Shown here one piece after another: positions 17,103-25,519 of a stretch of 64,000 nt of DNA; within the stretch, counting starts at the first letter, position 1, and each line of letters starts with the position of its first letter. Source of the stretch: an uncultured Paracoccaceae bacterium. GTDB lineage: Bacteria > Pseudomonadota > Alphaproteobacteria > Rhodobacterales > Rhodobacteraceae. The notes beneath the pieces were generated by a model that saw only the letters and a list, made by a program, of their open reading frames with translations, did not search any database and had not been told where the DNA came from. The stretch lies in assembly GCA_947489445.1 (NCBI GenBank), contig CANLDN010000001.1, positions 744,001-808,000 of the forward strand. The letters run 5' to 3'. A program made the translations under genes and the position numbers.

Positions 17103-17308
17103 CCGAGCAGAACGAGTGGGAAGCCAAAGCCGCCAACATTTTGAAGGCCCAGCTAAAGTTGAATGGGATAAGTTATGCGCAACTTGCAGAGTTAATCGGT
17201 GACAAAGAGCCGAATGTACGCAACAAGTTGAGTCGTGGTAAATTCTCAGCGGCGTATTTCTTACAATGTCTAAACGCGATTGGCGCACACCAACTCTCTT
17301 TGGCCTGA
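17099..17308 (+). CDS. DUF6471 family small HTH-like protein
   Basis: 69 residues. The pattern WEAKAANILKAQLKLNGISYAQLAELIG followed by RNKLSRGKFSAAYFLQCLNAIG matches DUF6471, a small XRE-like family often found beside mobile-element genes. GGAG lies six bases before the ATG. The start codon lies inside an inverted repeat, which suits autorepression. It diverges from the transposase and may hold both promoters down; that role is inferred. Confidence 0.75.
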   Translation: MPEQNEWEAKAANILKAQLKLNGISYAQLAELIGDKEPNVRNKLSRGKFSAAYFLQCLNAIGAHQLSLA

Positions 17309-18195
17309 TAATTATTCTTGGCTTTGGATCGCTGATGTGGGTTTCTTGGCACTCTGGGGTCTTACAAACTGAAAAACGCATAAGCCGCCAATTGGACGCC
17401 GATCATCACATTCAATACGCCGAAGACCGTATTGACGAGGCCTGCATTCAAACTGATAGAGCGGCCCTTTTGGAATGCGTACACGATGAAATAAAGGCCG
17501 CACAAGATCATGGCCGTGCCCAGAGTGATCTGGATGCGCAAATGGCCATGGCGCTGTGGGCCAAGATCATGACCATTTCCACCATCGCTGCGGCTGCTTT
17601 GTCTATGTTTGGCCTCTACCTCATTTGGCGAAGCATAGACGCTGTGAATGAGACTAACGCCATCATGCGCCAAGGTCAGAGGCCGTGGCTTGAATTCACC
17701 ATACCAGATACGATTGTCATCGTAGATCCGGGGCGCGGCGCTGGCGCAGTTGTTAGGAGGGCCGATATTAAGCAGAGCATGATCGTAAAAAACTTTGGCA
17801 CCTCTCCTGCCATACGCTCTTTCTGCTTTGTGCGCTTTTTGGATACCAACAAGCCTTTTGAAATTGATGATGAGATCGATGCGGTTGTTGATTTCTGTGT
17901 AAAATGGAAGCCACACGGTCTTGGCGAATCCGTTCTTCCCAGCGACGAAATTAAAATTTCGATGAATGGAGATCGTGTTCACGAATTGCTTGAAGTGAGC
18001 GACACCACAGCATCCGAGATGTCGCTTAAGGCTTTTGTTTGCTTGTATTATCGAAGTATTGACGGCACGGACTACACCAGCGTTAAGCCCTTTTGGGTGG
18101 ATTATACTGGCGAAACCGTTGACTATGGGGAAGGCGAAATTCCCGGCAAAGTTGCAGTACTGCGGAGTTTTGGGGTTGGCGCTCGCTTCACCTGA
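17266..18195 (+). CDS. Two-transmembrane hypothetical protein (transposon passenger)
   Basis: 309 residues, no family recognised. A first hydrophobic helix (about 10-28) and a second one (about 103-122, TISTIAAAALSMFGLYLIW) flank a region rich in charged residues. The C-terminal 180 residues form a soluble beta-rich domain starting near ERPWLEFTI-like QRPWLEFTIPDTIVI. Proteins of this shape are frequent in accessory DNA of Proteobacteria. It overlaps the DUF6471 gene by 43 bases in another frame and ends 58 bases before the right terminal repeat. Confidence 0.7.
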   Translation: MSKRDWRTPTLFGLIIILGFGSLMWVSWHSGVLQTEKRISRQLDADHHIQYAEDRIDEACIQTDRAALLECVHDEIKAAQDHGRAQSDLDAQMAMALWAKIMTISTIAAAALSMFGLYLIWRSIDAVNETNAIMRQGQRPWLEFTIPDTIVIVDPGRGAGAVVRRADIKQSMIVKNFGTSPAIRSFCFVRFLDTNKPFEIDDEIDAVVDFCVKWKPHGLGESVLPSDEIKISMNGDRVHELLEVSDTTASEMSLKAFVCLYYRSIDGTDYTSVKPFWVDYTGETVDYGEGEIPGKVAVLRSFGVGARFT

Positions 18196-18253
18196 AATAG
18201 TCAATGCAAACACAAAAGCAGCGAATAAAACCTTAATCATCACCGCACCCCGC

Positions 18254-18278
18254 TTGGTGCGTTTGATACATAAGGCCG
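18254..18278 (-). repeat. Terminal inverted repeat, right end
   Basis: 25 bases starting TTGGTGCGTTTGATACATAA, the exact reverse complement of 14757-14781, followed at once by the second AAAATATC. Confidence 0.9.
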
Positions 18279-18286
18279 AAAATATC
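18279..18286. repeat. Target-site duplication, right copy (AAAATATC)
   Basis: Identical to 14749-14756 on the other side of the transposon. Confidence 0.85.
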
Positions 18287-18298
18287 CCCGCCGGAGGC

Positions 18299-18320
18299 CT
18301 CAAATTTCTAGAAATTTGAG
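18299..18320. terminator. Perfect 22-bp palindrome across the soxG stop codon
   Basis: Half-site CTCAAATTTCT meets its complement at a central CTAG. The palindrome spans the soxG TAG stop. It resembles the palindrome at 33007-33028. It is a likely 3' end or stability structure of the sox transcript, although there is no T run. Confidence 0.5.
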
Positions 18321-18850
18321 CGTGCTGCGACGCCACGCATCGCGACCTCAAGCTCATGCACCAGCGTCCCTGCCATGGACCGCATCGCCATGATCTCAAA
18401 CGCCTGCCCACCGACGCGGGTTATGGCGACCGACATATGGCCCAGCATCGTGCGCGCGGTATGTCCTTTTTTGAAACCTTCAGCCCGCAAATCAATTGGC
18501 ACCAAACGGGCCAGAACATCTTCGACTGCCGCACCCTGGATCCGGATAACGGCCCAGGCATCGCTTTGATCCGTGACCGCAGCCAAGCCTTCCAGCGCCA
18601 CCTGCCCGCGTACAAGCCAGATGCCATGTCCGAACCATTGCACCCCTGCGCCGCCCTTGGCCATTGCCCGGTTTTTGGGCGCCAGACCCACACCGATTTG
18701 GTCTTTCAGCGCGGCTGAAACCGCTTTTTCCTGTCCCACAAACGGCGCGACAGAAACCATCCGGTCCACGACAACCTCTCGCAGCGATACATTCCCAACG
18801 TCCAAGGGCAACAAGCCGGCGCAAGGTGTTATGGCCAATAATCTAACCAC
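18308..18850 (-). CDS. soxG: Sarcosine oxidase gamma subunit SoxG
   Basis: About 180 residues, last gene of the soxB-D-A-G operon. The start region VVRLLAITPCAGLLPL and later blocks (AVIRIQGAAVEDVLARLVPIDL, HMSVAITRVGGQAFEIMAMRSMAGTL) match SoxG. I choose the GTG at 18850 because GGAGG sits eight bases before it; the ATG at 18865 has no ribosome site. It overlaps the soxA stop. The gamma subunit is part of the heterotetramer but has no known catalytic centre of its own. Confidence 0.88.
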   Translation of the reverse strand: MVRLLAITPCAGLLPLDVGNVSLREVVVDRMVSVAPFVGQEKAVSAALKDQIGVGLAPKNRAMAKGGAGVQWFGHGIWLVRGQVALEGLAAVTDQSDAWAVIRIQGAAVEDVLARLVPIDLRAEGFKKGHTARTMLGHMSVAITRVGGQAFEIMAMRSMAGTLVHELEVAMRGVAARSNF

Positions 18851-21740
18851 GGGCGCGCCCTCCATCAGGATCAAAGAACACGGGGTCGCAAACTGTGACC
18901 TGCGCGGTGATCCCGCGCAAATGATCGACCATTTGCACCACTTCGCCATGGCGCGCCCGGCCACCCTTCAGAAATGCGAGCCCCAGGTTCGTCTGCAATG
19001 TCGGCGAATAACAAACTGAGGTCACGTAACCTTGCCCGTTGGCCCGCACCGCCTCTGCCCTCTGTTCAAAAAGATGCGCGCCGGCGGTCAGTTGCTTGAC
19101 AGCGCCAACCGGTTTCAACCCGACCAATTGTTCACGATCCTCATCCAGCAACCCCGGCCTGCGCGATGCGGCCTGCCCCACGCAATCTTTCTTCAGGCTC
19201 ACCATTCTATCCATGCCGATATCAAGCGCTGTCGTGCGCCCATGGATTTCGGCATGGGTGATGAACCCTTTCTCGATGCGTAAAACGTTTAAGGCCTCCA
19301 TGCCGTATGCCCCGCCACCCAACATCTCGGCCTGCGTCACAAGTAAGCGAAACAGGCTTTCGCCGAACCGGGCGGGCACGGCGACTTCGTAAGCATGCTC
19401 GCCCGAAAATGAGATACGGAACAGCCGACCTGCAACGCCCGCAACACCCACGGGCCCACAGGCCATGAACGGCCAGTCATCATTGGTGATCTCTCGATCC
19501 AAAACGGTATTCAGCAAGGCGCGCGCCTTTGGACCGGCCACGGCAAACTGTGCCCATTGTTCGGTCACAGACATCACCCGCGCATCCAGATCGGGCCGCA
19601 ACACCTGCAAGACAAACTCCAGATGACGCATCACCAGCCCTGCTGCGGCGGTGGTCGTGGTCATGACAAAATGCTGATCGCCTAGCCGCGCGGTTGTACC
19701 GTCATCCATCACATGACCGTCTTCACGCAGCATCAGACCATAGCGGACCTTGCCCCGTTTCAGAGTCGAAAACGTATTGGCATAGACAAAATCCAGCAAT
19801 GCCGCCGCATCCGGCCCCTGAATGTCGATCTTGCCAAGGGTGGAGACATCACAAACACCAACCGCGTTGCGCACGAAACCCACCTCACGGTCACAGGATT
19901 GCCGCCAATGTGTCTCGCCTGGCTTGGGAAAGTAGCTTGGGCGATACCAGAGACCCGCCTCGATCATTGGGGCCGCTTGCGCCACGGTGACCTTGTGCGA
20001 AGTTGTCAAACGCTCTGGCGCGAAGCCCTTGCCTTGTGACCCCGCCCCCATCGCGGCAATTGGCACGGGCACATAAGGCGGACGAAATGTCGTCGTTCCG
20101 GTTTCCGGAATGCCACGTCCCGTCGCGTCTGCAAGCACGGCAAGGGCCACGACATTCGACGATTTACCCTGATCCGGGGCCATCCCTTGGGTGGTGTAAC
20201 GTTTCATATGCTCGACCGAGCGAAAGTTCTCCTGCGCGGCCAGCTTGATATCTTTCACATGGACATCGTTCTGAAAATCGATCCATTTGCGGCCTTTGCC
20301 CGGCACCGCCCAAAGCGGCATGATCCGATAAGTCCGGTCCTCAGCGGCAGGCACCGTCACCCTGGGTTCCAACCCAAGGCCCCCCGCAACCTCCGCCGCA
20401 ACCTGTGCCCCTTCGTTCAGGCAAGCAGCCGTGCTGAATGTCCCATTGCACGCGCCTGCCGCAACCATCCCCGGAATGCTATCGGGGGTCGGGACAAAGC
20501 TTGCGATATCCTCGCGCCATGCGGGCCGCCCGTTCATGTGGCAGGTCAGATGCACCGTGGGGTTCCAGCCACCGGACATGGCAAGGCAATCGGTTCGGAT
20601 GTCACGTGTACCGCCGTCATGCGAAACGGTGATCGCTTCAAGAGCATGGCGTCCCTTTGTGGCGACGACGCGCGCACCTGTGTAGATCGGAAAATCGCCT
20701 GTCGCCTCTACATCATCGCGGCTGTCGATCAGCGCCGCTACCTTGACCCCGGCCGCCACCAGATCATGCGCGGTCCGGTGCGCGTCGTCATTATTGCCAA
20801 AGATCGTGACCGCCTTGCCGGGCGCAACGCCCCAGCGATTGACATAAGACCGGACAGCACTGGCCATCATGATACCCGGACGTTCATTATTGGGAAAGGC
20901 GATGGGGCGCTCAAGCGCGCCGGCGCATAGGATCGTGCGCTTGGCTACGATCCGCCAAAAGCATTCCAAAGGCCCATCCTTGCCAACAACACGTTCCAAC
21001 GCAGCATAGGTGCCTTGATCATAGGCCCCGGTGACGGTTGTGCGTGTCATCAAGCGGACGTTGTCCATCGCTGCCAGTTCATCCAGAACGGTGGCAACCC
21101 ATTCGGTGCCCGCCGTTCCATCAACCTCCTCAACCTCACGCAGCAGACGCCCGCCCATGGCAGTGTCTTCGTCGGCCAGAACAACGTCAGCACCCGCACG
21201 GCCAGCGGTGCGTGCGGCCATCAAACCTGCAGGTCCGGCACCGACAATCAGAATGTCGCAAAAGCCAAAGGCTTTTTCATATTGGTCAGGGTTGGTTTGA
21301 CCGCTCAGGCCGCCAAGGCCCGCCGCACGCCGGATTACAGGTTCATAAAGCTTTTCCCAGAATGCCTTGGGCCACATGAAGGTCTTGTAATAGAAGCCCG
21401 CGCCTAGAAACGGCGCGATCAGGTCGTTCACTGCCATCATGTCGTATTTCAAACTGGGCCAGGCGTTCTGGCTGAAGACCTCCAACCCTTCGGACACCTC
21501 CAGTATTGTGGCCCGCACGTTGGGTTCGGTCTGCGCGCCGCGCCCGACAGTCACCAGCGCATTCTGCTCCTCTGATCCTGCCGACATGATCCCGCGCGGA
21601 CGGTGATATTTGAACGACCGCGCCACCAGTTTTTGGCCATGCGCCAATAGTGCAGCGGCCACGGGTTCGCCGGGTATGCCCTGCACCGGCTTGCCGTCAA
21701 AGGTGAAGGTGACCATGTGTTCGGGCGTGCGCAACCTCAT
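18843..21740 (-). CDS. soxA: Sarcosine oxidase alpha subunit SoxA
   Basis: About 965 residues. The order is an N-terminal 2Fe-2S-ferredoxin-like part (VTFTFDGKPVQGIPGEPVAAALLA), a dinucleotide-binding domain (DILIVGAGPAGLMAARTAGRAGADVVLAD), and a C-terminal aminomethyltransferase-like half that binds tetrahydrofolate (HWRQSCDREVGFVRNAVGVCDVSTLGKIDI). The complex oxidises sarcosine to glycine and transfers the methyl carbon to THF. The ATG overlaps the soxD stop (ATGA), which rules out the longer frame up to 21839. Confidence 0.96.
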   Translation of the reverse strand: MRLRTPEHMVTFTFDGKPVQGIPGEPVAAALLAHGQKLVARSFKYHRPRGIMSAGSEEQNALVTVGRGAQTEPNVRATILEVSEGLEVFSQNAWPSLKYDMMAVNDLIAPFLGAGFYYKTFMWPKAFWEKLYEPVIRRAAGLGGLSGQTNPDQYEKAFGFCDILIVGAGPAGLMAARTAGRAGADVVLADEDTAMGGRLLREVEEVDGTAGTEWVATVLDELAAMDNVRLMTRTTVTGAYDQGTYAALERVVGKDGPLECFWRIVAKRTILCAGALERPIAFPNNERPGIMMASAVRSYVNRWGVAPGKAVTIFGNNDDAHRTAHDLVAAGVKVAALIDSRDDVEATGDFPIYTGARVVATKGRHALEAITVSHDGGTRDIRTDCLAMSGGWNPTVHLTCHMNGRPAWREDIASFVPTPDSIPGMVAAGACNGTFSTAACLNEGAQVAAEVAGGLGLEPRVTVPAAEDRTYRIMPLWAVPGKGRKWIDFQNDVHVKDIKLAAQENFRSVEHMKRYTTQGMAPDQGKSSNVVALAVLADATGRGIPETGTTTFRPPYVPVPIAAMGAGSQGKGFAPERLTTSHKVTVAQAAPMIEAGLWYRPSYFPKPGETHWRQSCDREVGFVRNAVGVCDVSTLGKIDIQGPDAAALLDFVYANTFSTLKRGKVRYGLMLREDGHVMDDGTTARLGDQHFVMTTTTAAAGLVMRHLEFVLQVLRPDLDARVMSVTEQWAQFAVAGPKARALLNTVLDREITNDDWPFMACGPVGVAGVAGRLFRISFSGEHAYEVAVPARFGESLFRLLVTQAEMLGGGAYGMEALNVLRIEKGFITHAEIHGRTTALDIGMDRMVSLKKDCVGQAASRRPGLLDEDREQLVGLKPVGAVKQLTAGAHLFEQRAEAVRANGQGYVTSVCYSPTLQTNLGLAFLKGGRARHGEVVQMVDHLRGITAQVTVCDPVFFDPDGGRARG

Positions 21741-22000
21741 CGCTTTGCCTTTTCTGCAAGGGTTGCGCCATGCACGGCGTGGGTCACGGTGTTGCGATCT
21801 ACAACGAGCCAGGCCCCGCAGCCAGCCTCGTGAAACCACAGATCCGTTGTATCGCCGGCCGGGTTTTTGCGGTTATGCAGGTAATCATCCCATGCCTCCG
21901 GCACCGCATCCGGTGCGGGACGCCGCAAAGCGATAGCATCCCCGTAGTAATAGAATTCACGGCGGTCACGTTCGCCGCAATTGGGGCAGGTCAGACGCAT
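21737..22000 (-). CDS. soxD: Sarcosine oxidase delta subunit SoxD
   Basis: 87 residues, zinc-binding SoxD. The motif MRLTCPNCGERDRREFYYYGDA supplies the first Cys pair, and a C-terminal HEAGCGAWLVVDRNT block follows. Typical family size is 85-100. The ATG at 22000 gives the canonical start. It follows the inserted secreted-protein gene by 13 bases and overlaps soxA by four. Confidence 0.95.
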   Translation of the reverse strand: MRLTCPNCGERDRREFYYYGDAIALRRPAPDAVPEAWDDYLHNRKNPAGDTTDLWFHEAGCGAWLVVDRNTVTHAVHGATLAEKAKR

Positions 22001-22013
22001 GGAGCAAAGCCAA

Positions 22014-22997
22014 TCATTGGGAAAACAGTTGCGCACATTGTGCGGGGGAAAGGGCGGTCGCGGTGACCGTCAAGGGTCGGCCACCGGTCCGATAGGTTCC
22101 GAAGTCATCACAATTGTCGGTGTCGCTTTGGCCCAGCGCGAGGCCAGAGAAGGTCAGACTGAGCGTACCGTCCGTACTGAACACCACTTCAATGCTGTCG
22201 GACCCTTCGCACTCTTGCGCCTCGTCACGCCTCAGTCCGCTGCATTGCAAACCGTCCGCCAGAAAACTGCCCGCGACAAATGACGTGCCGGTACAGGCAT
22301 ATAGCGCCTCTCCCAACGCGGCGTCGCTGCCGCGTCCGACAATCTGAATCTGTCCTTCGTATTGGGTGGCATGCTTTGGGCGTGTGGTCCGGATGGCAAG
22401 ATCGTTCAGCCGCACAGGCCCGCCTTCCAAGGCCGCCGCATCGACGATGTAGCAGTCAACCACGGATATGGCCTGCGCATCACACATGGCGGGTGGTGCC
22501 GCGAACAGCTTATAAATCGTGGCGTCACTGTCATTGTCATCTCTTAATGACGCAACCGGCCCGCACCCGTCATCCCCCATGATGGCCAAGCCGGGCGATC
22601 TGATCACAACCTGATCATCGGAGGCTGACAGGATTTCAAAATAGCCACCATCGCAATCCGCGCTGCAGACCGGAAGACCGGCTTGTGCACTCTCCGCCTG
22701 CCATGGTTGTACATCATCGTACCGGCGGCAACCGGTACCATTGCCCAAAAACATCCCAACTGAACCCGCTGCCCGTGTGCTAGGGGCATCCGCCATTTGC
22801 GCACGCACCTCAGCAGTGCGCGGATAACCGGGGCTGTCTGATAGGCTGAAATCAATCCAAAGCGACGCTACCGTCTGATTTGGATTGGCCGCCAAATGTG
22901 CAGTGTCATATGTCCGGGTGAAACACCCCAGCGGCATGTCCTCCGCATTGATCGATGTGGCGTACAACGCAAGACTAATGCAGGTTATGTTGCGCAC
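22014..22997 (-). CDS. Hypothetical secreted protein inside the sox operon
   Basis: About 327 residues, not recognised. A signal peptide (RNITCISLALYATSINA) is followed by a cysteine-rich, beta-type exported domain with many Asp/Gly turns. GAGGAGG precedes a GTG at 22997; an ATG at 23012 is the alternative. Either start lies inside the 3' end of soxB, and the stop is 13 bases before soxD, so it is cotranscribed with a strictly cytoplasmic enzyme complex. It resembles none of the usual sox partners. Its function is unknown. Confidence 0.7.
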   Translation of the reverse strand: MRNITCISLALYATSINAEDMPLGCFTRTYDTAHLAANPNQTVASLWIDFSLSDSPGYPRTAEVRAQMADAPSTRAAGSVGMFLGNGTGCRRYDDVQPWQAESAQAGLPVCSADCDGGYFEILSASDDQVVIRSPGLAIMGDDGCGPVASLRDDNDSDATIYKLFAAPPAMCDAQAISVVDCYIVDAAALEGGPVRLNDLAIRTTRPKHATQYEGQIQIVGRGSDAALGEALYACTGTSFVAGSFLADGLQCSGLRRDEAQECEGSDSIEVVFSTDGTLSLTFSGLALGQSDTDNCDDFGTYRTGGRPLTVTATALSPAQCAQLFSQ

Positions 22998-24228
22998 CCG
23001 TCCCCTCCTCATCCATCAAGCCATGGCCATCGCGGAACCGGTCGAGCCGGAATTTCGCCGCAGGTTCATGATGCTGCCCGGTCGCCATCAGATGCGCGAA
23101 ACTGAACCCGGACCCGGGCACAGCCTTGAACCCGCCATAACACCAACCACAATCGATGAATAATCCCTCAGTCGGAGTCTTATCGATAATGGGCGACCCA
23201 TCTGGGGTCATGTCCATGATCCCGCCCCAGGACCGCAGCACACGGGCCTTGCCGATTGCGGGCATCAGTGTCATCGCCGCATCCATCACATGTTCTTTCA
23301 TCGGCAGGTTCCCACGGGCCGCATAAGAGCTGTAGAAATCAAGATCACCGCCAAAGACCAGCCCGCCTTTGTCTGACTGGCTGATGTAAAAATGACCCAT
23401 GCCAAAGCTGACGACATGGTTGATGATCGGTTTCAGCCCCTCGGTGACAAAGGCCTGTAACACATGGCTTTCGATTGGCAGACGCATCCCTGCCATCGCC
23501 GCGACCTGACCGGAGCGCCCGGCCACGACGATCCCGACCTTTTTGGCTTTGATCGCGCCGCGCGTGGTCTGCACACCTTTGACGACGCCGCCTTCGATAT
23601 CAATGCCCGTCACCTCGCAATTCTGGATGATATCCACGCCGCGCTGATCCGCTCCCCGGGCATAACCCCAAGCCACGGCATCATGCCGCGCAGTGCCCCC
23701 ACGCGGATGGTAAAGGCCGCCATAGATCGGAAACCGCACATTGTCGAAATCCAGATAGGGCAGATGTTTGCGCACACCGTCCGTGTCAAGCAGGATCGCG
23801 TCATCCCCTTGATTTATCATCGCATTCCCACGCCGCACGAACGCATCGCGCTGGCCATCGGAATGGAACAGATTGATCAGACCCCGCTGTGAATGCATGA
23901 CGTTGTAGTTCAGGTCCTGTTCCATCCCCTCCCACAATTTCAGGGAATGCGAATAGAATTCGGAGTTGCCGGGCAGGAAATAGTTGGCGCGTACAATCGT
24001 GGTGTTGCGCCCCACATTACCGCCACCGATATACCCTTTTTCGAGCACGGCGATATTGGTCAGCCCATGCTCTTTCGCGAGGTAATAGGCCGTGGCTAGC
24101 CCGTGTCCACCGCCGCCGATGATGATCGCGTCATATTCAGCCTTGGGTTCGGGATCACGCCAGACCGGTTTCCAGCCGCGCTGACCGAAAAGCCCCTCTT
24201 TGATGACCCGAAAACCGGAATATCCCAT
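22975..24228 (-). CDS. soxB: Sarcosine oxidase beta subunit SoxB
   Basis: 417 residues of the DAO-type flavoprotein family. Features are the FAD-binding GXGXXG region (YDAIIIGGGGHGLATAYYLA), the covalent-flavin region around NVGRNTTIVRANYF, and the C-terminal WGGIMDMTPDGSPIIDKTPTEGLFIDCGWCYGGFKAVPGSG. It is the catalytic subunit for sarcosine oxidation and first gene of the operon. Downstream is the unusual secreted-protein gene rather than soxD directly. Confidence 0.97.
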   Translation of the reverse strand: MGYSGFRVIKEGLFGQRGWKPVWRDPEPKAEYDAIIIGGGGHGLATAYYLAKEHGLTNIAVLEKGYIGGGNVGRNTTIVRANYFLPGNSEFYSHSLKLWEGMEQDLNYNVMHSQRGLINLFHSDGQRDAFVRRGNAMINQGDDAILLDTDGVRKHLPYLDFDNVRFPIYGGLYHPRGGTARHDAVAWGYARGADQRGVDIIQNCEVTGIDIEGGVVKGVQTTRGAIKAKKVGIVVAGRSGQVAAMAGMRLPIESHVLQAFVTEGLKPIINHVVSFGMGHFYISQSDKGGLVFGGDLDFYSSYAARGNLPMKEHVMDAAMTLMPAIGKARVLRSWGGIMDMTPDGSPIIDKTPTEGLFIDCGWCYGGFKAVPGSGFSFAHLMATGQHHEPAAKFRLDRFRDGHGLMDEEGTGAQHNLH

Positions 24229-24326
24229 GCGCGCATTCCCCTGCCTACGGGGCCGACACTAGCAAGGCCTTGGACGGGATGCATGTCCCCTTTTCGACAA
24301 ACCACAGTCGCCCGGCGACCCGACCA

Positions 24327-24926
24327 TCAGTGCACGGTGATGATTTGCCCGGTGGCCGCACCTTCGACGCTTTTGGCAAAGGCAAGTCCGACACGCCGGG
24401 CAGGCACCGGTTCATGACCGGGAAACCAACTGCCATAACGCGAAACAGAAACATCAAGCAGACCAGGGCTGACCGCATTCAGCCGCAACCCCCGCGGCAT
24501 TTCAATGACCGCTCCTTTGACAAAGCCGGCAAGCGCGCCATTGGCCGTGGCAGCACCCGCACCCATCCGGATCGGCTCCTGATCGAGGATACCGCTCGTC
24601 AGCGTGAAGGACCCACCATCACTGACCCGGTCAAGCCCCGCCAGAACCAAATTGACCTGTCCCATCACCTTGTTTTCGAGGCCCAACATAAACTGTTCCT
24701 GCGTGAAATCGGACAGTTTCCCGAAATGCACATTGCCTGCGGTGCAGATCACCGCATCGACCTGTCCCAGCTTGTCATACATCGCAAGGATCGAGGCGCG
24801 ATCGCCAATATCAACATGGACATCGCCACTGCTACGCCCCGCCCTGACAATATGGTGGCGGGTCTGCAGTTCTTTGCAGGCCGCCTGACCCACGTCACCC
24901 TCTGCTCCGATGATAACGATCTTCAT
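24327..24926 (-). CDS. Short-chain dehydrogenase/reductase (SDR)
   Basis: 199 residues, short for an SDR. The nucleotide-binding start is KIVIIGAEGDVGQAACKEL (a GxxGxxG-like motif), followed by CTAGNVHFGKL and a SFTLTSGILDQEPIRMGAGAATANGALAGFVKGA stretch. The usual YxxxK is replaced by an A/N-rich segment, as in the short 'NAD-binding Rossmann, KR-like' branch. It acts as an NAD(P)H-dependent oxidoreductase on an unknown small molecule. It lies alone between soxB and a YcxB-like gene. Confidence 0.83.
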   Translation of the reverse strand: MKIVIIGAEGDVGQAACKELQTRHHIVRAGRSSGDVHVDIGDRASILAMYDKLGQVDAVICTAGNVHFGKLSDFTQEQFMLGLENKVMGQVNLVLAGLDRVSDGGSFTLTSGILDQEPIRMGAGAATANGALAGFVKGAVIEMPRGLRLNAVSPGLLDVSVSRYGSWFPGHEPVPARRVGLAFAKSVEGAATGQIITVH

Positions 24927-24954
24927 CGTAATTCTCCTTTGCGTTTCTCTGCCG

Positions 24955-25464
24955 CTACAACCGCCGACGTGGCAGGCGTTTCAGATGGTCGACCAGCACC
25001 GCTTCAAACGCTGCGGCCTGTGTCTGGTTTTCAAACGCATCTAATGGGATGACCGAAAACTGACGTTGATCGATGATGATAAACAGAAACTCATCCGTCA
25101 CGGCAAAGCTGCGAAACAAGGACCACGGCTGGGTATGAACCCCTTCCGCGCTATCAACACTTGCCCCATCAGCGCCCACAGTTGCCGTGATCGGCGCACG
25201 ATATTTTTCGGCCGTATGATAATATCGACACCACAAACGGTCCCGCAAAAGGTTCATTATGATAAACACTGCGACGCCTGCAAAAAGAACATACGCCCAC
25301 GGTCCCGGCACACCCTGCCACAGCAGAAAAGCACCGCAAGCGGTCACGAACGCCGCAAGCATATAGTTACCCCATTGCCCTATGGCCCGGTATGCCCACA
25401 AGGCGTGGCACGCCCGCATAAAACGCCGCTCATCAATGGTATAAGTGACTGCAACAGTTGTCAT
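24955..25464 (-). CDS. YcxB-like membrane protein
   Basis: 169 residues. Start at MTTVAVTYTIDERRFM (ATG at 25464); a longer frame extends upstream into the glutamate dehydrogenase gene but is not plausible. Two adjacent transmembrane helices (about 30-48 and 52-70) are followed by a conserved-looking domain: AEKYRAPITATVGADGASVDSAEGVHTQPWSLFRSFAVTDEFLFI and RQFSVIPLDAF, which is the YcxB-like C-terminal pattern. Function unknown. Confidence 0.72.
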   Translation of the reverse strand: MTTVAVTYTIDERRFMRACHALWAYRAIGQWGNYMLAAFVTACGAFLLWQGVPGPWAYVLFAGVAVFIIMNLLRDRLWCRYYHTAEKYRAPITATVGADGASVDSAEGVHTQPWSLFRSFAVTDEFLFIIIDQRQFSVIPLDAFENQTQAAAFEAVLVDHLKRLPRRRL

Positions 25465-25519
25465 TTCGGAGGTTCCGCCTACCACAACCGACACCCCCCC
25501 GGGACCTTTTCCGTTTCGA

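Larger units (their letters stand above)
14757..18278. mobile_element. IS1595/ISXO2-family transposon with passenger genes, 3,522 bp
   Basis: Perfect 25-bp terminal inverted repeats (14757-14781 and 18254-18278, outer end CGGCCTTATGTATCAAACGC...) bound the segment. AAAATATC flanks both ends directly (14749-14756 and 18279-18286), matching the 8-bp target duplication known for IS1595-family elements. Inside are one ISXO2-type transposase and six small genes: a 128-aa hypothetical, a 58-aa HTH-like protein, a KTSC protein, a 51-aa protein, a DUF6471 protein and a two-TM protein. It is inserted between dnaG and the sox operon. The exact edge is uncertain by one base, because G/C bases at the junction also match. 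Confidence 0.9.

Noticed and set aside
20431..20685. Rightward frames inside soxA
   Set aside because: They are antisense shadows of a gene with clear domain structure.
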